Origin: CAZZIQ01 sp964654355
Lineage (GTDB): Bacteria; Pseudomonadota; Gammaproteobacteria; GCF-002020875
DNA length: 51,034 bases
Assembly (NCBI GenBank): GCA_964654355.1
Contig: CAZZIQ010000005.1
Coordinates: forward strand, 1-51,034
Direction of reading: 5' to 3'
Shown: one piece after another, positions 9,073-18,342 of the stretch
How positions within the stretch are numbered: position 1 is the first letter of the stretch
Layout of the letters: every line of letters begins with the position of its first letter
Translations under genes and position numbers: made by a program
The notes under the pieces: model-generated
The model's input: only the letters and a program-made list of their open reading frames with translations
Databases searched by the model: none
What the model was told of the DNA's origin: nothing

Positions 9073-9703
9073 CCATAGCGGGTGAGCGAATCACATCCGT
9101 CCCTGCGGGCGGCACAAATCGAAATGCATCCGTTGGGGTCTCGGCCGTGCGCGCTGCAAACTGCAATTGATGCTGCTGCCCAATGCCATCGACAAACTCG
9201 AGCGAACTCAAGCCCTCCGCATCAAAGCGCAGAATGAGATCACGCATCGAGGCGATCTCTCGCAAGGGACGCAAACGATAGGCCATGCGCGCGGTAGCGG
9301 CTTCAACCAGATCGACCTGGTAGCCCTGACGCAGCGGCTGCACACCCGCCAACACCGAGAGGAAGCCACCCTCTTCCATCACCTCAGCCAGCGAGCGCAA
9401 AGACGCCTGCTGCAGATCCGGCTCATACAACCATAGACGCTCACCATCCGAAACAATCAGCTGCGCATACGGCTGTTGCACCTCCCAACGCAGCTTGCCC
9501 GGACGCGCCCAGACAAACTCACCCTGCAAGGTTTCCAGTGCGCGTCCGCGCTCATCAAAGGTTTGTTGGACAAATGTCGCGTGCAAGCTGCCCAGCGCAT
9601 CCAAACGCTGCTGCACATCCTGCGTGGCATCGGCGACAACCGCGTTCAGCGACAGACTGAGCAGGAAGGCAATCAGAACACGAGGGAATGAGAGGCTGCG
9701 CAT
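9059..9703 (-). CDS. lolA: Outer-membrane lipoprotein carrier protein LolA
   Basis: A 214-residue periplasmic chaperone that carries lipoproteins from the LolCDE complex to LolB at the outer membrane. The chosen ATG at 9703 begins MRSLSFPRVLIAFLLSLSL, a clean signal peptide with cleavage expected near VVADA. Family features are the LHATFVQQTFDERG segment, the GKLRWEVQQPYAQLIVSDG stretch and WLYEPDLQQ. A longer reading from further upstream would overlap ftsK and spoil the signal peptide. The start lies 4 nt after the ftsK stop, and the 3' end overlaps the rarA start by 8 to 14 nt, indicating a tightly packed ftsK-lolA-rarA unit. Confidence 0.95.
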   Translation of the reverse strand: MRSLSFPRVLIAFLLSLSLNAVVADATQDVQQRLDALGSLHATFVQQTFDERGRALETLQGEFVWARPGKLRWEVQQPYAQLIVSDGERLWLYEPDLQQASLRSLAEVMEEGGFLSVLAGVQPLRQGYQVDLVEAATARMAYRLRPLREIASMRDLILRFDAEGLSSLEFVDGIGQQHQLQFAARTAETPTDAFRFVPPAGTDVIRSPAMDADG

Positions 9704-9707
9704 CGCA

Positions 9708-12023
9708 TCAATCGACGGGCGGCGGCGCAATCACTTCGCGCTGACCATTCGATTCCATCGGACTCACCACGCCAGCCGCTTCCATCGCTTCCACGAGGCG
9801 CGCGGCGCGGTTGTAGCCAATCTTTAGGCGACGCTGCACCCCAGACACCGAAGCGCGGCGACTCTCGGTGACGATGCGCACCGCTTCGTCATACAACGGA
9901 TCGTCTTCATCACCGCCGCCATGATCACCACCCGGCAGGCCCGGTGTGGCTTCATTGTCTTCATAGGCATTCAGCACCGCATCAATGTATTGCGGGCTGG
10001 CTGTCGCCTTGAGCTGCTCCACTACGCGATGTACTTCTTCATCACTCACAAACGCACCATGTACGCGTTGCGGCAGGCCGGTGCCCGGTGGCAGATACAA
10101 CATATCGCCACGACCGAGCAGCGCTTCTGCGCCTTGTTGATCGAGGATCACACGCGAGTCCATACGCGACGACACCTGGAAGGCCATACGCGTTGGAATG
10201 TTGGATTTGATCAGTCCCGTAATGACATCAACCGACGGACGCTGCGTCGCCAACACTAGGTGTAAGCCTGCGGCACGCGCCTTCTGTGCGATGCGCACAA
10301 TCAATTCTTCGACCTTCTTACCCACCACCATCATCATGTCAGCGAACTCATCAATGATGATGACAATGAACGGCAGGGTTTGCAGATGCGGCGGGTCCTC
10401 GCCCTCTTCCATCTGCACCAGCGGATCATGCAATGGCGTGCCCGCCTCTTCTGCATCTTTGACCTTGCGATTAAAGCCGGCCAAGTTACGCACACCCACT
10501 GCAGACATGAGCTTATAACGGCGCTCCATTTCCGCCACACACCAACGCAAAGCATTGGCCGCTTCTTTCATGTCAGTCACCACCGGCGCCAACAAATGCG
10601 GAATGCCCTCGTAGACCGAAAGCTCGAGCATCTTCGGATCCACCATGATCATGCGCACTTCGTCCGGCGTCGCCTTGTACAGCAGACTGAGGACCATGGT
10701 ATTGACGCTCACCGACTTACCCGAGCCCGTGGTACCCGCGACCAACAAGTGCGGCATCTTGGCTAAATCCGCAACCGAAGGATTACCCGAAATGTCTTTA
10801 CCAAGTGCAATCGTCAACGGAGAACGCGACTGATCGTATTCCTTGGACGAAAGGATCTCACCCAACTGAATGGTTTCACGCTGCTCGTTGGGAATTTCCA
10901 GACCAATGTAGGGCTTGCCTGGAATCACCTCGACCACACGTACGCTGATGACAGACAAAGCGCGCGCCAAGTCATTAGAGAGGCCACTAATACGACTCGC
11001 CTTAATGCCCGGTGCAGGCATGATTTCAAAGCGGGTAATTACCGGCCCCGGATGCACAGCAACCACTTCGGATTCAATGCCAAAGTCACGTAGCTTGATC
11101 TCAACCAAGCGCGACATCGCCTCGAGCGCTTCTTCGGAATAGCCCCCCTCTTGCACCTGGGTGGCATCCAGCAAGGACAAGGAAGGCAGTGCGACATCGC
11201 CATTGCTGCGTGGCAACTGCGCTGGCTCGAATAGCTGCACCTGCTTTTCTTTTTCGGCGCGCACACTGGTCTCGACTTGGGTAATGCGCGGTTCGATCTT
11301 GACCTTCTCTTTTTGTTGACGCGGGCGCGCACGCTCAATCGAAACCTTTTGCACGCGTTCTTCTTTCGCCTTGCGTGCTGCAAAATAATCCTGCACGCGC
11401 TCAGGTACGCCTTTGGCCCACGCCCAAAACAGCAGACTCCACGCACCCGTGCGATCCATGACATCCAGCCATGACAGGCCGGTGAATAAGGTGATCCCGG
11501 TTAAGAACAAAGCCAACAAACCGAGGGTTGCGCCCAACAAGCCAAACGCGCCATACATCACATGGCCCCACTCCAAGCCGAGGATGCCACCGGCACCTTC
11601 TGGGAAACTAGCACCCGCAATGGCGAAGTACAGCTCAGATAATCCGGTACCCCCCAGCAGAATGAGGACAAAGCCCGCAATCCGCAGACTCAATAAACGC
11701 GGCTCATGGCGCAGCGCATGCGCGCGCTCGGTGAACAACAGCCAACCGACCCAGCCGACCAGAATCGGAAACAAAATCGCCATGAAACCAAACAAGAACA
11801 AGGCAACATCAGCAAACCATGCGCCGAAGCTGCCACCCAAATTATGGATTTGCTCATTCGGCAGACTGCGGGTCATGGCCGAATCTTGTGGGCTGTAGCT
11901 GAACAAAGCCACAAACAAATAGGCTGCAATGGCCCAACTCAGTAGTAAGCCGCCTTCGCGCATGCCCCGCCCCAAGTGAACGGTTAATGCGCTGGGCGCT
12001 GCAGGTTTGTTTTTACCAGCCAT
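9708..12023 (-). CDS. ftsK: DNA translocase FtsK
   Basis: A 771-residue septal DNA pump that clears and aligns chromosome termini and activates XerCD at dif. The N-terminal 180 residues carry four transmembrane helices. A short charged linker follows, so this is a compact FtsK compared with the 1,329-residue E. coli protein, which has a long linker. The motor has Walker A GTTGSGKSVSVNTM near residue 430 and Walker B IVIIIDEFADMMMV. The C-terminal gamma winged-helix domain, which reads KOPS and contacts XerD, is visible as DEAVRIVTESRRASVSGVQR. ATG 12023 (MAGKNKPAAP) is preferred over an upstream TTG. It starts 8 nt after the ald stop. Confidence 0.96.
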   Translation of the reverse strand: MAGKNKPAAPSALTVHLGRGMREGGLLLSWAIAAYLFVALFSYSPQDSAMTRSLPNEQIHNLGGSFGAWFADVALFLFGFMAILFPILVGWVGWLLFTERAHALRHEPRLLSLRIAGFVLILLGGTGLSELYFAIAGASFPEGAGGILGLEWGHVMYGAFGLLGATLGLLALFLTGITLFTGLSWLDVMDRTGAWSLLFWAWAKGVPERVQDYFAARKAKEERVQKVSIERARPRQQKEKVKIEPRITQVETSVRAEKEKQVQLFEPAQLPRSNGDVALPSLSLLDATQVQEGGYSEEALEAMSRLVEIKLRDFGIESEVVAVHPGPVITRFEIMPAPGIKASRISGLSNDLARALSVISVRVVEVIPGKPYIGLEIPNEQRETIQLGEILSSKEYDQSRSPLTIALGKDISGNPSVADLAKMPHLLVAGTTGSGKSVSVNTMVLSLLYKATPDEVRMIMVDPKMLELSVYEGIPHLLAPVVTDMKEAANALRWCVAEMERRYKLMSAVGVRNLAGFNRKVKDAEEAGTPLHDPLVQMEEGEDPPHLQTLPFIVIIIDEFADMMMVVGKKVEELIVRIAQKARAAGLHLVLATQRPSVDVITGLIKSNIPTRMAFQVSSRMDSRVILDQQGAEALLGRGDMLYLPPGTGLPQRVHGAFVSDEEVHRVVEQLKATASPQYIDAVLNAYEDNEATPGLPGGDHGGGDEDDPLYDEAVRIVTESRRASVSGVQRRLKIGYNRAARLVEAMEAAGVVSPMESNGQREVIAPPPVD

Positions 12024-12031
12024 CTTTGTTC

Positions 12032-13126
12032 TCAAACTCCTAAAGACAAATCCTGCGATAGATCTTGCAATGCGGGATGCACCAGCTTGCCATCCGCCAC
12101 ATTAATCCCGGCACGCAAGGCCGGCGACTTCAGCCAATCGGTATGCGCTAAGCGCTCAACATACGGGGTCAGTGCCGCTGACAGCGCCTGCGATGCAGTT
12201 CGCGGCACAGCGCCCGGCATATTGGTCACACCAAAGTGCAGCACACCATGATCAACAAACACGGGCGCATCCCACGTGGTCGGACGCGTCGTTTCGACAC
12301 AACCGCCCTGATCCACGGAGATATCCACAATCACGCTACCCGCCTGCATGCGTTGCACATCTGCCGCACTGACCAGATGCGGCGCACGCGCGCCCGGAAT
12401 CAACACGGCTCCCACCAAGAGGTCGGCTGTACGCACAGCCGCCTGCAATTCATCGGCATGCGGATACAGCGGCGTAACATTGGCTCCAAGCGCACGTAAG
12501 GCTGGCATCTTGTCGTAGCGCTTCTCAAAAATCGTCACTTCCGCGCCCAGTGCTGCAGCGACTTCAGCCGCCGCCATCCCAGCAATACCTCCACCCAGCA
12601 CCACAACCGTACCGCGCGTCGCACCGGCAACCCCGCCGAGCAAGACGCCGCGGCCCTGCTGTGGATGTTGCAAGTACTGCACCCCGGCATGCACCGCGAT
12701 CCGCCCGGCAATGTCGCTCATCGGCGCCAGCAACGGCAGGTGGCCTTGCTCCTCCACCGTCTCAAAACCAATCGCGGTCAGGCCGATCTCTAATAGGCGG
12801 CGCGTCAGCTCTGGATTCGGCGCAAGGTGTAGATACGAAAACAACAAGTGATCGCCACGCAGGCGCTGCAGTTCATCGCCCCATGGCTCTTTGACCTTCA
12901 CGATCATTTGCGCACTGGCGTACAGAGCATCTGCATCCGCTGCAATGCGCGCGCCGGCTGCTTTGTAATCTTCATCGGCATAGCCGCTGAGCAGACCCGC
13001 GTCGCGCTCAACAAAAACCACATGACCTTTACGGGTGAGTTCAGAGACGGCGGCAGGAATCAGACCGACCCGCGCCTCTTGCGGTTTGACCTCACGTGGA
13101 ATCCCAATCTTAGTGCGCTGTGTCAT
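12032..13126 (-). CDS. ald: Alanine dehydrogenase
   Basis: A 364-residue NAD-dependent enzyme interconverting L-alanine with pyruvate and ammonia. The family N-terminus is clear (IGIPREVKPQEARVGLIPAA, including the catalytic Lys/Arg region). The Rossmann glycine loop is VVVLGGGIAGMAAAEVAAALG near residue 170, and the C-terminal segment SVIVDISVDQGGCVETTRPT is diagnostic. It is divergent from trxB across 105 bp and is followed by ftsK at 8 nt spacing. In E. coli the gene between trxB and ftsK is lrp; here ald takes that place and no lrp is visible. The identity is firm. Confidence 0.95.
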   Translation of the reverse strand: MTQRTKIGIPREVKPQEARVGLIPAAVSELTRKGHVVFVERDAGLLSGYADEDYKAAGARIAADADALYASAQMIVKVKEPWGDELQRLRGDHLLFSYLHLAPNPELTRRLLEIGLTAIGFETVEEQGHLPLLAPMSDIAGRIAVHAGVQYLQHPQQGRGVLLGGVAGATRGTVVVLGGGIAGMAAAEVAAALGAEVTIFEKRYDKMPALRALGANVTPLYPHADELQAAVRTADLLVGAVLIPGARAPHLVSAADVQRMQAGSVIVDISVDQGGCVETTRPTTWDAPVFVDHGVLHFGVTNMPGAVPRTASQALSAALTPYVERLAHTDWLKSPALRAGINVADGKLVHPALQDLSQDLSLGV

Positions 13127-13231
13127 ATGCGGAGCTGCGTTAAGATCTCGCTATTGGCCTCACGGAGAGGCATGCTGAAATGCACTGAGTACCCGATAAT
13201 TACCCATGAATAAAACCTTTTGGAGTCTATC

Positions 13232-14179
13232 ATGAGCGAGACCAAGCACTGTCGTCTGTTGATCCTCGGTTCCGGGCCGGCCGGCTATACCGCCGCCATC
13301 TATGCGGCCCGCGCCAATATCCAGCCTGTGCTCATTACCGGCCTGCAACAAGGGGGTCAGCTCACCACCACCACCGAGGTCGACAACTGGCCAGGTGAAG
13401 AGAATGGCATTGATGGTACCGGTCTGGTCGAAAAGATGCGCCAACAGGCCGAGCGCTTCGGCACCGAAATGATCTTTGACCAGATCAAAGACGTGGACCT
13501 GAGTAAACGCCCGTTCAGCCTCAATGGCGATATGGGTAGCTACACCTGTGATGCCCTGATCATTGCCACCGGCGCGTCGGCCAAATACCTCGGCCTGGAA
13601 TCCGAAGAGAAGTTCAAGGGTCGCGGCGTTTCCGGCTGCGCCACGTGCGACGGTTTTTTCTATCGCGGCCAAAAAGTCGCCGTGATCGGCGGCGGCAACA
13701 CCGCTGTGGAAGAAGCCCTTTATCTCGCCAACATCGCCGAACACGTCACTGTGGTCCACCGCCGCGACAAGTTCCGCTCCGAGAAGATTCTTGCCGACAA
13801 GCTGATTGGCCTGTCCCAAACCGGCAATGTCACCATCGAATGGAACAGCGCAGTCGATGAAGTCTTGGGCGACAACACCGGCGTCACCGGGTTACGCATC
13901 AAGAACACAGAAGATGGCAGCAGCAAAGACGTCGAGCTCAGCGGCGTGTTTATCGCCATTGGCCACCACCCCAACACCGATATCTTTGCTGGCCAGCTCG
14001 ACATGGCAAATGGCTACATCAAGGTCCGCTCTGGCTCTACTGGCAATGCCACCGCAACCAGCGTTGAAGGAGTGTTTGCCGCAGGCGACTGCGCGGATCA
14101 CATCTACCGCCAGGCCGTGACCTCCGCCGGCAGCGGTTGCATGGCTGCGCTCGACGTTGAGCGCTTCCTCGAGGACTAA
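13232..14179 (+). CDS. trxB: Thioredoxin-disulfide reductase
   Basis: A 315-residue FAD/NADPH flavoprotein that reduces thioredoxin in the cytosol. The FAD-binding loop ILGSGPAGYTAAIYAARA is near the N-terminus. The redox-active CxxC is in GCATCDGFFY near residue 135. The NADPH loop VIGGGNTAVEEALYLAN follows, and the C-terminal FAD motif is GVFAAGDCADHIYRQ. The ATG at 13232 is chosen over an upstream TTG because a GGAG SD lies 6 nt before it and the product then begins MSETKHCRLL, like the E. coli enzyme. The aat gene follows 12 nt downstream, so co-transcription with aat and bpt is likely. Confidence 0.97.
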   Translation: MSETKHCRLLILGSGPAGYTAAIYAARANIQPVLITGLQQGGQLTTTTEVDNWPGEENGIDGTGLVEKMRQQAERFGTEMIFDQIKDVDLSKRPFSLNGDMGSYTCDALIIATGASAKYLGLESEEKFKGRGVSGCATCDGFFYRGQKVAVIGGGNTAVEEALYLANIAEHVTVVHRRDKFRSEKILADKLIGLSQTGNVTIEWNSAVDEVLGDNTGVTGLRIKNTEDGSSKDVELSGVFIAIGHHPNTDIFAGQLDMANGYIKVRSGSTGNATATSVEGVFAAGDCADHIYRQAVTSAGSGCMAALDVERFLED

Positions 14180-14191
14180 GCGCCCCGCCCC

Positions 14192-14947
14192 ATGCAGACC
14201 CGCCCGCCCGGAACCCCATGGTTGCTCACGGCGGATCCTCTGCAGTTTCCGGATCCGGCGGATGCGCTGAGCCGCCCCAATGGCCTGCTGGCCATGGGCG
14301 GCGACCTCAGCCCCGAGCGCCTTGTTGCCGCCTATACGCGCGGGGTTTTTCCTTGGTATGAACAGGGCCAACCCCTGTTGTGGTGGAGCCCAAACCCGCG
14401 TGCGGTCCTGCGTCCCGATCAACTTCACATCGGGCGCACCCTCCGCAAACGACTCAAGGCTGCGCCCTTCGAATTACGCACCAACACTGCCTTCGCTGAA
14501 GTGATCGCGAAATGTGCCGCCCCACGCTGGGTCGACGGCCAGGCCGAATATGGCACCTGGATCACCCCCGCCATGCAACAAGCCTACCTGGCACTGCATG
14601 CCCAAGGCATCGCGCATTCGATCGAGGCCTGGCAAGGCGAGCGCCTCGTCGGTGGCGTCTATGGCGTACAGGTCGGACCCATCTTTTGCGGCGAATCGAT
14701 GTTCAGCAAAATGGATGACGCCTCACGGATTCCACTGGTATGGCTTTCACAACAGCTCGCCCAGATCGAAGGCGGCTTGCTCGACATCCAATTAATGACG
14801 CCGCACTTGCACCGCCTTGGCGCTGAAGAAATCCTGCGTGCAGACTATCTTGCGCACCTCGCGCAATACCGAACCCACGCAGGCCTAGACTGGCACTCTG
14901 GGCCGGTTGCGTTCCCCAACGCAGGTAACGGCTTAAACAAGACATGA
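14192..14947 (+). CDS. aat: Leucyl/phenylalanyl-tRNA--protein transferase
   Basis: A 251-residue L/F-transferase. It attaches Leu or Phe from aminoacyl-tRNA to proteins with N-terminal Lys or Arg, creating primary N-degrons for ClpS/ClpAP. Diagnostic segments are NGLLAMGGDLSPERLVAAY, RGVFPWYEQGQPLLWWSPNP, and GVYGVQVGPIFCGESMFSK with the catalytic core. Length is close to the family value (about 234). It lies 12 nt after trxB and overlaps the next gene by 4 nt (ATGA). In this window the enzyme sits beside its functional partners bpt, clpS and clpA. Confidence 0.97.
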   Translation: MQTRPPGTPWLLTADPLQFPDPADALSRPNGLLAMGGDLSPERLVAAYTRGVFPWYEQGQPLLWWSPNPRAVLRPDQLHIGRTLRKRLKAAPFELRTNTAFAEVIAKCAAPRWVDGQAEYGTWITPAMQQAYLALHAQGIAHSIEAWQGERLVGGVYGVQVGPIFCGESMFSKMDDASRIPLVWLSQQLAQIEGGLLDIQLMTPHLHRLGAEEILRADYLAHLAQYRTHAGLDWHSGPVAFPNAGNGLNKT

Positions 14948-15690
14948 CCCAAGATCCGCGTACGCCACTCGTGCAAGAGCCGGTGTTCTATCGCACCCCG
15001 CCGCGCGCCTGTAGCTATTTCGAAGAACGTAAGACCCGTTCGATTTTCCTCGGCCCAGAACATCCGCTAACACCCGAACTCCACGCGCGCCTCACCGTCC
15101 TCGGGTTTCGTCGCAGCGGTCTGCATGCCTATCGACCCCACTGTGATGACTGCAATGCTTGTGTGCCAATTCGTGTGCGTGTGCATGACTTCCAACGCAG
15201 CCGAAATGAGCAACGCCTCTGGAAGCGCAATCAGGACCTCACCGTTCACAGCATCACGCCGCAAGAAAACGATGAGATCTATTCCCTGTACAAACGTTAT
15301 TTGAATTGGAAACATCCGGGCGGCGGCATGGATAACCCTGAGCCGGGTGACCTGTCTGCCTTCTTGCTGGGTGATGCGCAATGGACCCGCTTCCATGAAT
15401 TTCGCCTCAAAGGCGATCTCATCGCACTCGCGGTGAGTGATCGGGTCGGCGATGGCTGGTCCGCGGTTTACACCTTCTACGACCCTCGCTGCGCCAAGCG
15501 CAGCCTCGGTCGCTACGCCCTCCTCTGGGAAATCGAGCAAGTCCGTGCCCAAGGCGGCGCGTACCTGTATCTCGGCTACTGGATCGAGGGCCACCCCAAG
15601 ATGGACTACAAGAAGGCCTATCAACCCAGCGAGATTTTGACGGCACAAGGCTGGATCGACGCCTCAAACCACCCAGCCCGCACGCGCTGA
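14944..15690 (+). CDS. bpt: Aspartate/glutamate leucyltransferase (Bpt; arginyltransferase-like)
   Basis: A 248-residue aminoacyl-tRNA-protein transferase homologous to eukaryotic ATE1. The bacterial Bpt group adds Leu to proteins with N-terminal Asp or Glu (known for Vibrio vulnificus Bpt), again producing ClpS-recognised degrons. Recognisable segments are YRTPPRACSYFEERKTRS, CNACVPIRVRVHDFQRS with the N-domain Cys cluster, and YWIEGHPKMDYKKAYQPSE near the C-terminus. The start overlaps the aat stop as ATGA, implying translational coupling. E. coli lacks this gene and has only aat, so this organism probably has the two-transferase version of the N-end rule pathway. Confidence 0.94.
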   Translation: MTQDPRTPLVQEPVFYRTPPRACSYFEERKTRSIFLGPEHPLTPELHARLTVLGFRRSGLHAYRPHCDDCNACVPIRVRVHDFQRSRNEQRLWKRNQDLTVHSITPQENDEIYSLYKRYLNWKHPGGGMDNPEPGDLSAFLLGDAQWTRFHEFRLKGDLIALAVSDRVGDGWSAVYTFYDPRCAKRSLGRYALLWEIEQVRAQGGAYLYLGYWIEGHPKMDYKKAYQPSEILTAQGWIDASNHPARTR

Positions 15691-15717
15691 CGCCAACATG
15701 GCACTCCTGTGTATAAT
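15687..15717 (+). promoter_or_regulatory. Candidate sigma-70 promoter for infA
   Basis: A perfect -10 hexamer TATAAT lies at 15712-15717. The only -35-like sequence is CTGACG at 15687-15692, with a long 19-nt spacer, inside the last codons of bpt. Transcription would begin near 15724 and give an untranslated leader of about 70 nt before infA. The leader contains a GAGGG...CCCTC inverted repeat. The -10 is convincing and the -35 is not. Confidence 0.45.
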
Positions 15718-15794
15718 CCGCGCGCATTCCGCGAGGGCCAGACAGGATTCACCGTCACGACCCTCTGCACACCCTAGACACTGATTGGAAACGA

Positions 15795-16013
15795 ATGGCG
15801 AAAGAAGATCACATTGAAATGGAAGGTACGATTGTTGAGGCATTGCCCAACACCACCTTCCGCGTTGAGTTGGATAACGGTCACGTTGTGATCGGACACA
15901 TCTCTGGCAAGATGCGCAAACACTACATCCGTATCCTTAAGGGTGACCGTGTCACTGTGGAACTGACTCCTTACGACCTGAGCAAAGGCCGCATCACCTT
16001 CCGTCAGCGCTAA
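15795..16013 (+). CDS. infA: Translation initiation factor IF-1
   Basis: A 72-residue OB-fold protein that binds the 30S A site during initiation. The whole sequence is diagnostic: it starts MAKEDHIEMEGTIVEALPNT, contains GHVVIGHISGKMRKHYIRIL and ends SKGRITFRQR. Length equals the family standard. It follows bpt by 104 bp with its own likely promoter. It converges on clpA with only 4 nt between the two stop codons. E. coli has the same infA-clpA neighbourhood, though there a tRNA gene (serW) lies between them; none is present here. Confidence 0.98.
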   Translation: MAKEDHIEMEGTIVEALPNTTFRVELDNGHVVIGHISGKMRKHYIRILKGDRVTVELTPYDLSKGRITFRQR

Positions 16014-16024
16014 CGCCTTAGCGC
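16007..16024. terminator. Perfect hairpin spanning the infA and clpA stop codons
   Basis: GCGCTAA (16007-16013), loop CGCC, TTAGCGC (16018-16024): a perfect 7-bp stem in which each arm ends in one gene's TAA stop codon. It is symmetric, so both converging transcripts can form it, but no U-tract follows on either strand. A transcript-end stabiliser or weak bidirectional terminator is inferred. Confidence 0.4.
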
Positions 16025-18315
16025 GCGTCTTCCACTTCTGCGACTGATTCCTGTCCACGCGACTTGCGTGGCTCGGTGCGTAGCGTGAGCTTGTCTTCAG
16101 CAACGCTCACCTCAACCACACCACCGTCTTTCAAATCACCAAACAACAAGGCATCGGCCAGCGGACGACGCAACTGGTCTTGAATTAAGCGGCGCATCGG
16201 ACGCGCACCCATGGCTTGATCGTAGCCGTGCTCAGCAAACCAAGTGCGCGCTTCATCATCCACTTGCAAATCAACTTTGCGCGCATGCAACTGGCTTTCC
16301 AATTCGGCCAAGAATTTCTCAACGACGTGCGCGATCTGCTCTGGGCCCAGTGGCGCAAATTGCACAATGGCGTCTAAACGGTTGCGGAACTCCGGCGAGA
16401 ACAAACGCTTGATCTCACCCATCGCATCTGTGGTGTGATCCTGCGCCGCAAAGCCAATACTGGCTCGACTGGCACGTTCAGCACCGGCATTGGTGGTCAT
16501 GATCAAAATCACATCACGGAAATCGGTACGACGACCATTGCTGTCGGTCAGACTGCCGTGATCCATCACCTGCAATAACAGATTGAATACATCGGGGTGT
16601 GCCTTCTCGATTTCGTCCAGCAATAACACTGCGTGCGGGTTTTGATGAATGGCATCGGTAAGCAACCCACCTTCTTCATAACCAACATAGCCCGGCGGCG
16701 CCCCGATCAAACGCGAAACGGTATGCCGCTCCATGTATTCCGACATATCGAAACGCACCAGTTCAACGCCCATCTGGCGCGCTAGCTGCCGACAAATCTC
16801 GGTCTTACCCACGCCGGTCGGGCCCGCGAACAAAAATGAACCGACCGGGCGATCATCAGAACCCAGCCCCGAACGCGACAAGCGAATCGCCGAGACAACC
16901 GTATCGATCGCCGGATCCTGGCCGAATACCACCATGCGCAAATCCCGATCGAGGGTTTGCAAACGATCCCGATCATCCGAATTCACCGTACGTGCCGGCA
17001 CCTTCGCGATGGAAGCCACCACTTCTTCGATGTCCTTCACGCTCACGGTACGACGCTTGTGACCTCGCAAACGATTCCGCGCCCCCGCTTCATCCAAGAC
17101 ATCAATTGCCTTATCCGGAAGCTGGCGGTCATGGATATAACGTTCAGCAAGCTCTGCCGCGGATTGCAAGGATGGCCTAGTGAAACGCACATCGTGATGC
17201 TCTTCCAAGCGCGTGCGCAGGCCTTCAAGGATGCGTACGGTATCGGCCACACTCGGCTCTTCTACATCCACCTTTTGGAAGCGACGCGCAAGCGCATGAT
17301 CTTTTTCGAAAATCGAACGGAATTCCTGCCATGTGGTTGAGCCAATGCAACGCAACTGACCACTGGCCAAGCGTGGTTTGATGAGATTGGATGCATCCAT
17401 ACTGCTGCCCGAAGCCGCGCCGGCACCGATGATGGTGTGGATTTCGTCAATGAACAGCACCGCATCCGGATCTTTCTCAAGATCCTGCAGCACGCCTTTC
17501 AAGCGTTTTTCAAAATCGCCGCGGTACTTCGTCCCCGCAAGCAAACCGCCGAGATCCAATGACCAAATCGTTGTCTTCGCCACGGGCTCGGGCACGTCAC
17601 CTTCCACAATCCGCCGCGCCAAGCCTTCCGCAATTGCAGTCTTACCAACACCCGCTTCACCCACCAGCAAGGGATTGTTTTTGCGCCGACGCATGAGGAT
17701 TTGCAGCACACGCTCGACTTCGCGATCGCGCCCAATCAGCGGATCAATCACGCCATCACGCGCCATGCGATTCAAGTTCTGGGCATAGCGTTGCAGCGCA
17801 GACTCTTTGGCTTCACCCGAAGCATCACTACGGACATCGCCAACACCTTCCATTTCAGTAGATTCAGTTTCCGCGTCGCTGCGCAGCTCTTCCTCACCAT
17901 GTGCGATGTAACTCACCACGTCTAGACGCGAAATGTTCTGCTCGGCAAGAAAGAACACCGCATGACTTTCTTGTTCGCTGAACGTCGCCACCAAAAGATT
18001 GTCGGGCTCAACTTCAGAACGCCCAGCCGACTGCGCCTGAAAGATCGCGCGCTGCAATACGCGCTGAAAACCCAAGGTCGGCTGCGGATCACGCGGATCG
18101 GTCTCCGCAAATTTGGGAGTGTGGTCATCAATGTGTTTTTGTAAACGATCCCGCAGTGCATCCAAATCTGCACCAATCGCACGCAAGATTTTTGCTGGCC
18201 CCAACATGTCGGTCAGCATCAACAACAAATGTTCAACGCTGAGGAATTCTTGATGCTGCTCACGCGCATCACGCACCAGCATACCCAGACCAAACTCCAC
18301 TTCCCGACTCAACAT
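16018..18315 (-). CDS. clpA: ATP-dependent Clp protease ATP-binding subunit ClpA
   Basis: A 765-residue double AAA+ unfoldase that feeds substrates to ClpP and receives N-degron substrates from ClpS. The N-domain (1 to about 145) starts MLSREVEFGLGMLVRDAREQ, the ClpS-binding fold. The first AAA module has Walker A GEAGVGKTA near 213 and DEIHTIIGAGAASGSSMDA; the second has GPTGVGKTEICRQLA near 495 and LLLDEIEKAHPDVFNLLLQ. Length matches E. coli ClpA (758). The ClpP-docking loop region is around IGFAAQ. It is transcribed downstream of clpS with a 27-nt gap, so ClpS and ClpA are probably made together. Confidence 0.97.
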   Translation of the reverse strand: MLSREVEFGLGMLVRDAREQHQEFLSVEHLLLMLTDMLGPAKILRAIGADLDALRDRLQKHIDDHTPKFAETDPRDPQPTLGFQRVLQRAIFQAQSAGRSEVEPDNLLVATFSEQESHAVFFLAEQNISRLDVVSYIAHGEEELRSDAETESTEMEGVGDVRSDASGEAKESALQRYAQNLNRMARDGVIDPLIGRDREVERVLQILMRRRKNNPLLVGEAGVGKTAIAEGLARRIVEGDVPEPVAKTTIWSLDLGGLLAGTKYRGDFEKRLKGVLQDLEKDPDAVLFIDEIHTIIGAGAASGSSMDASNLIKPRLASGQLRCIGSTTWQEFRSIFEKDHALARRFQKVDVEEPSVADTVRILEGLRTRLEEHHDVRFTRPSLQSAAELAERYIHDRQLPDKAIDVLDEAGARNRLRGHKRRTVSVKDIEEVVASIAKVPARTVNSDDRDRLQTLDRDLRMVVFGQDPAIDTVVSAIRLSRSGLGSDDRPVGSFLFAGPTGVGKTEICRQLARQMGVELVRFDMSEYMERHTVSRLIGAPPGYVGYEEGGLLTDAIHQNPHAVLLLDEIEKAHPDVFNLLLQVMDHGSLTDSNGRRTDFRDVILIMTTNAGAERASRASIGFAAQDHTTDAMGEIKRLFSPEFRNRLDAIVQFAPLGPEQIAHVVEKFLAELESQLHARKVDLQVDDEARTWFAEHGYDQAMGARPMRRLIQDQLRRPLADALLFGDLKDGGVVEVSVAEDKLTLRTEPRKSRGQESVAEVEDAR

Positions 18316-18342
18316 ATCGACGTCCTCATTCGCGCAGATAAC

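Noticed and set aside
13160..13819. A 219-codon open frame antisense to trxB
   Set aside because: Shadow of trxB; repetitive Gly/Asp/Val composition from the opposite strand, with no motif.
15691..16020. A tRNA gene near infA/clpA, as in E. coli (serW)
   Set aside because: There is no room between infA and clpA, and no cloverleaf is visible in the bpt-infA gap.
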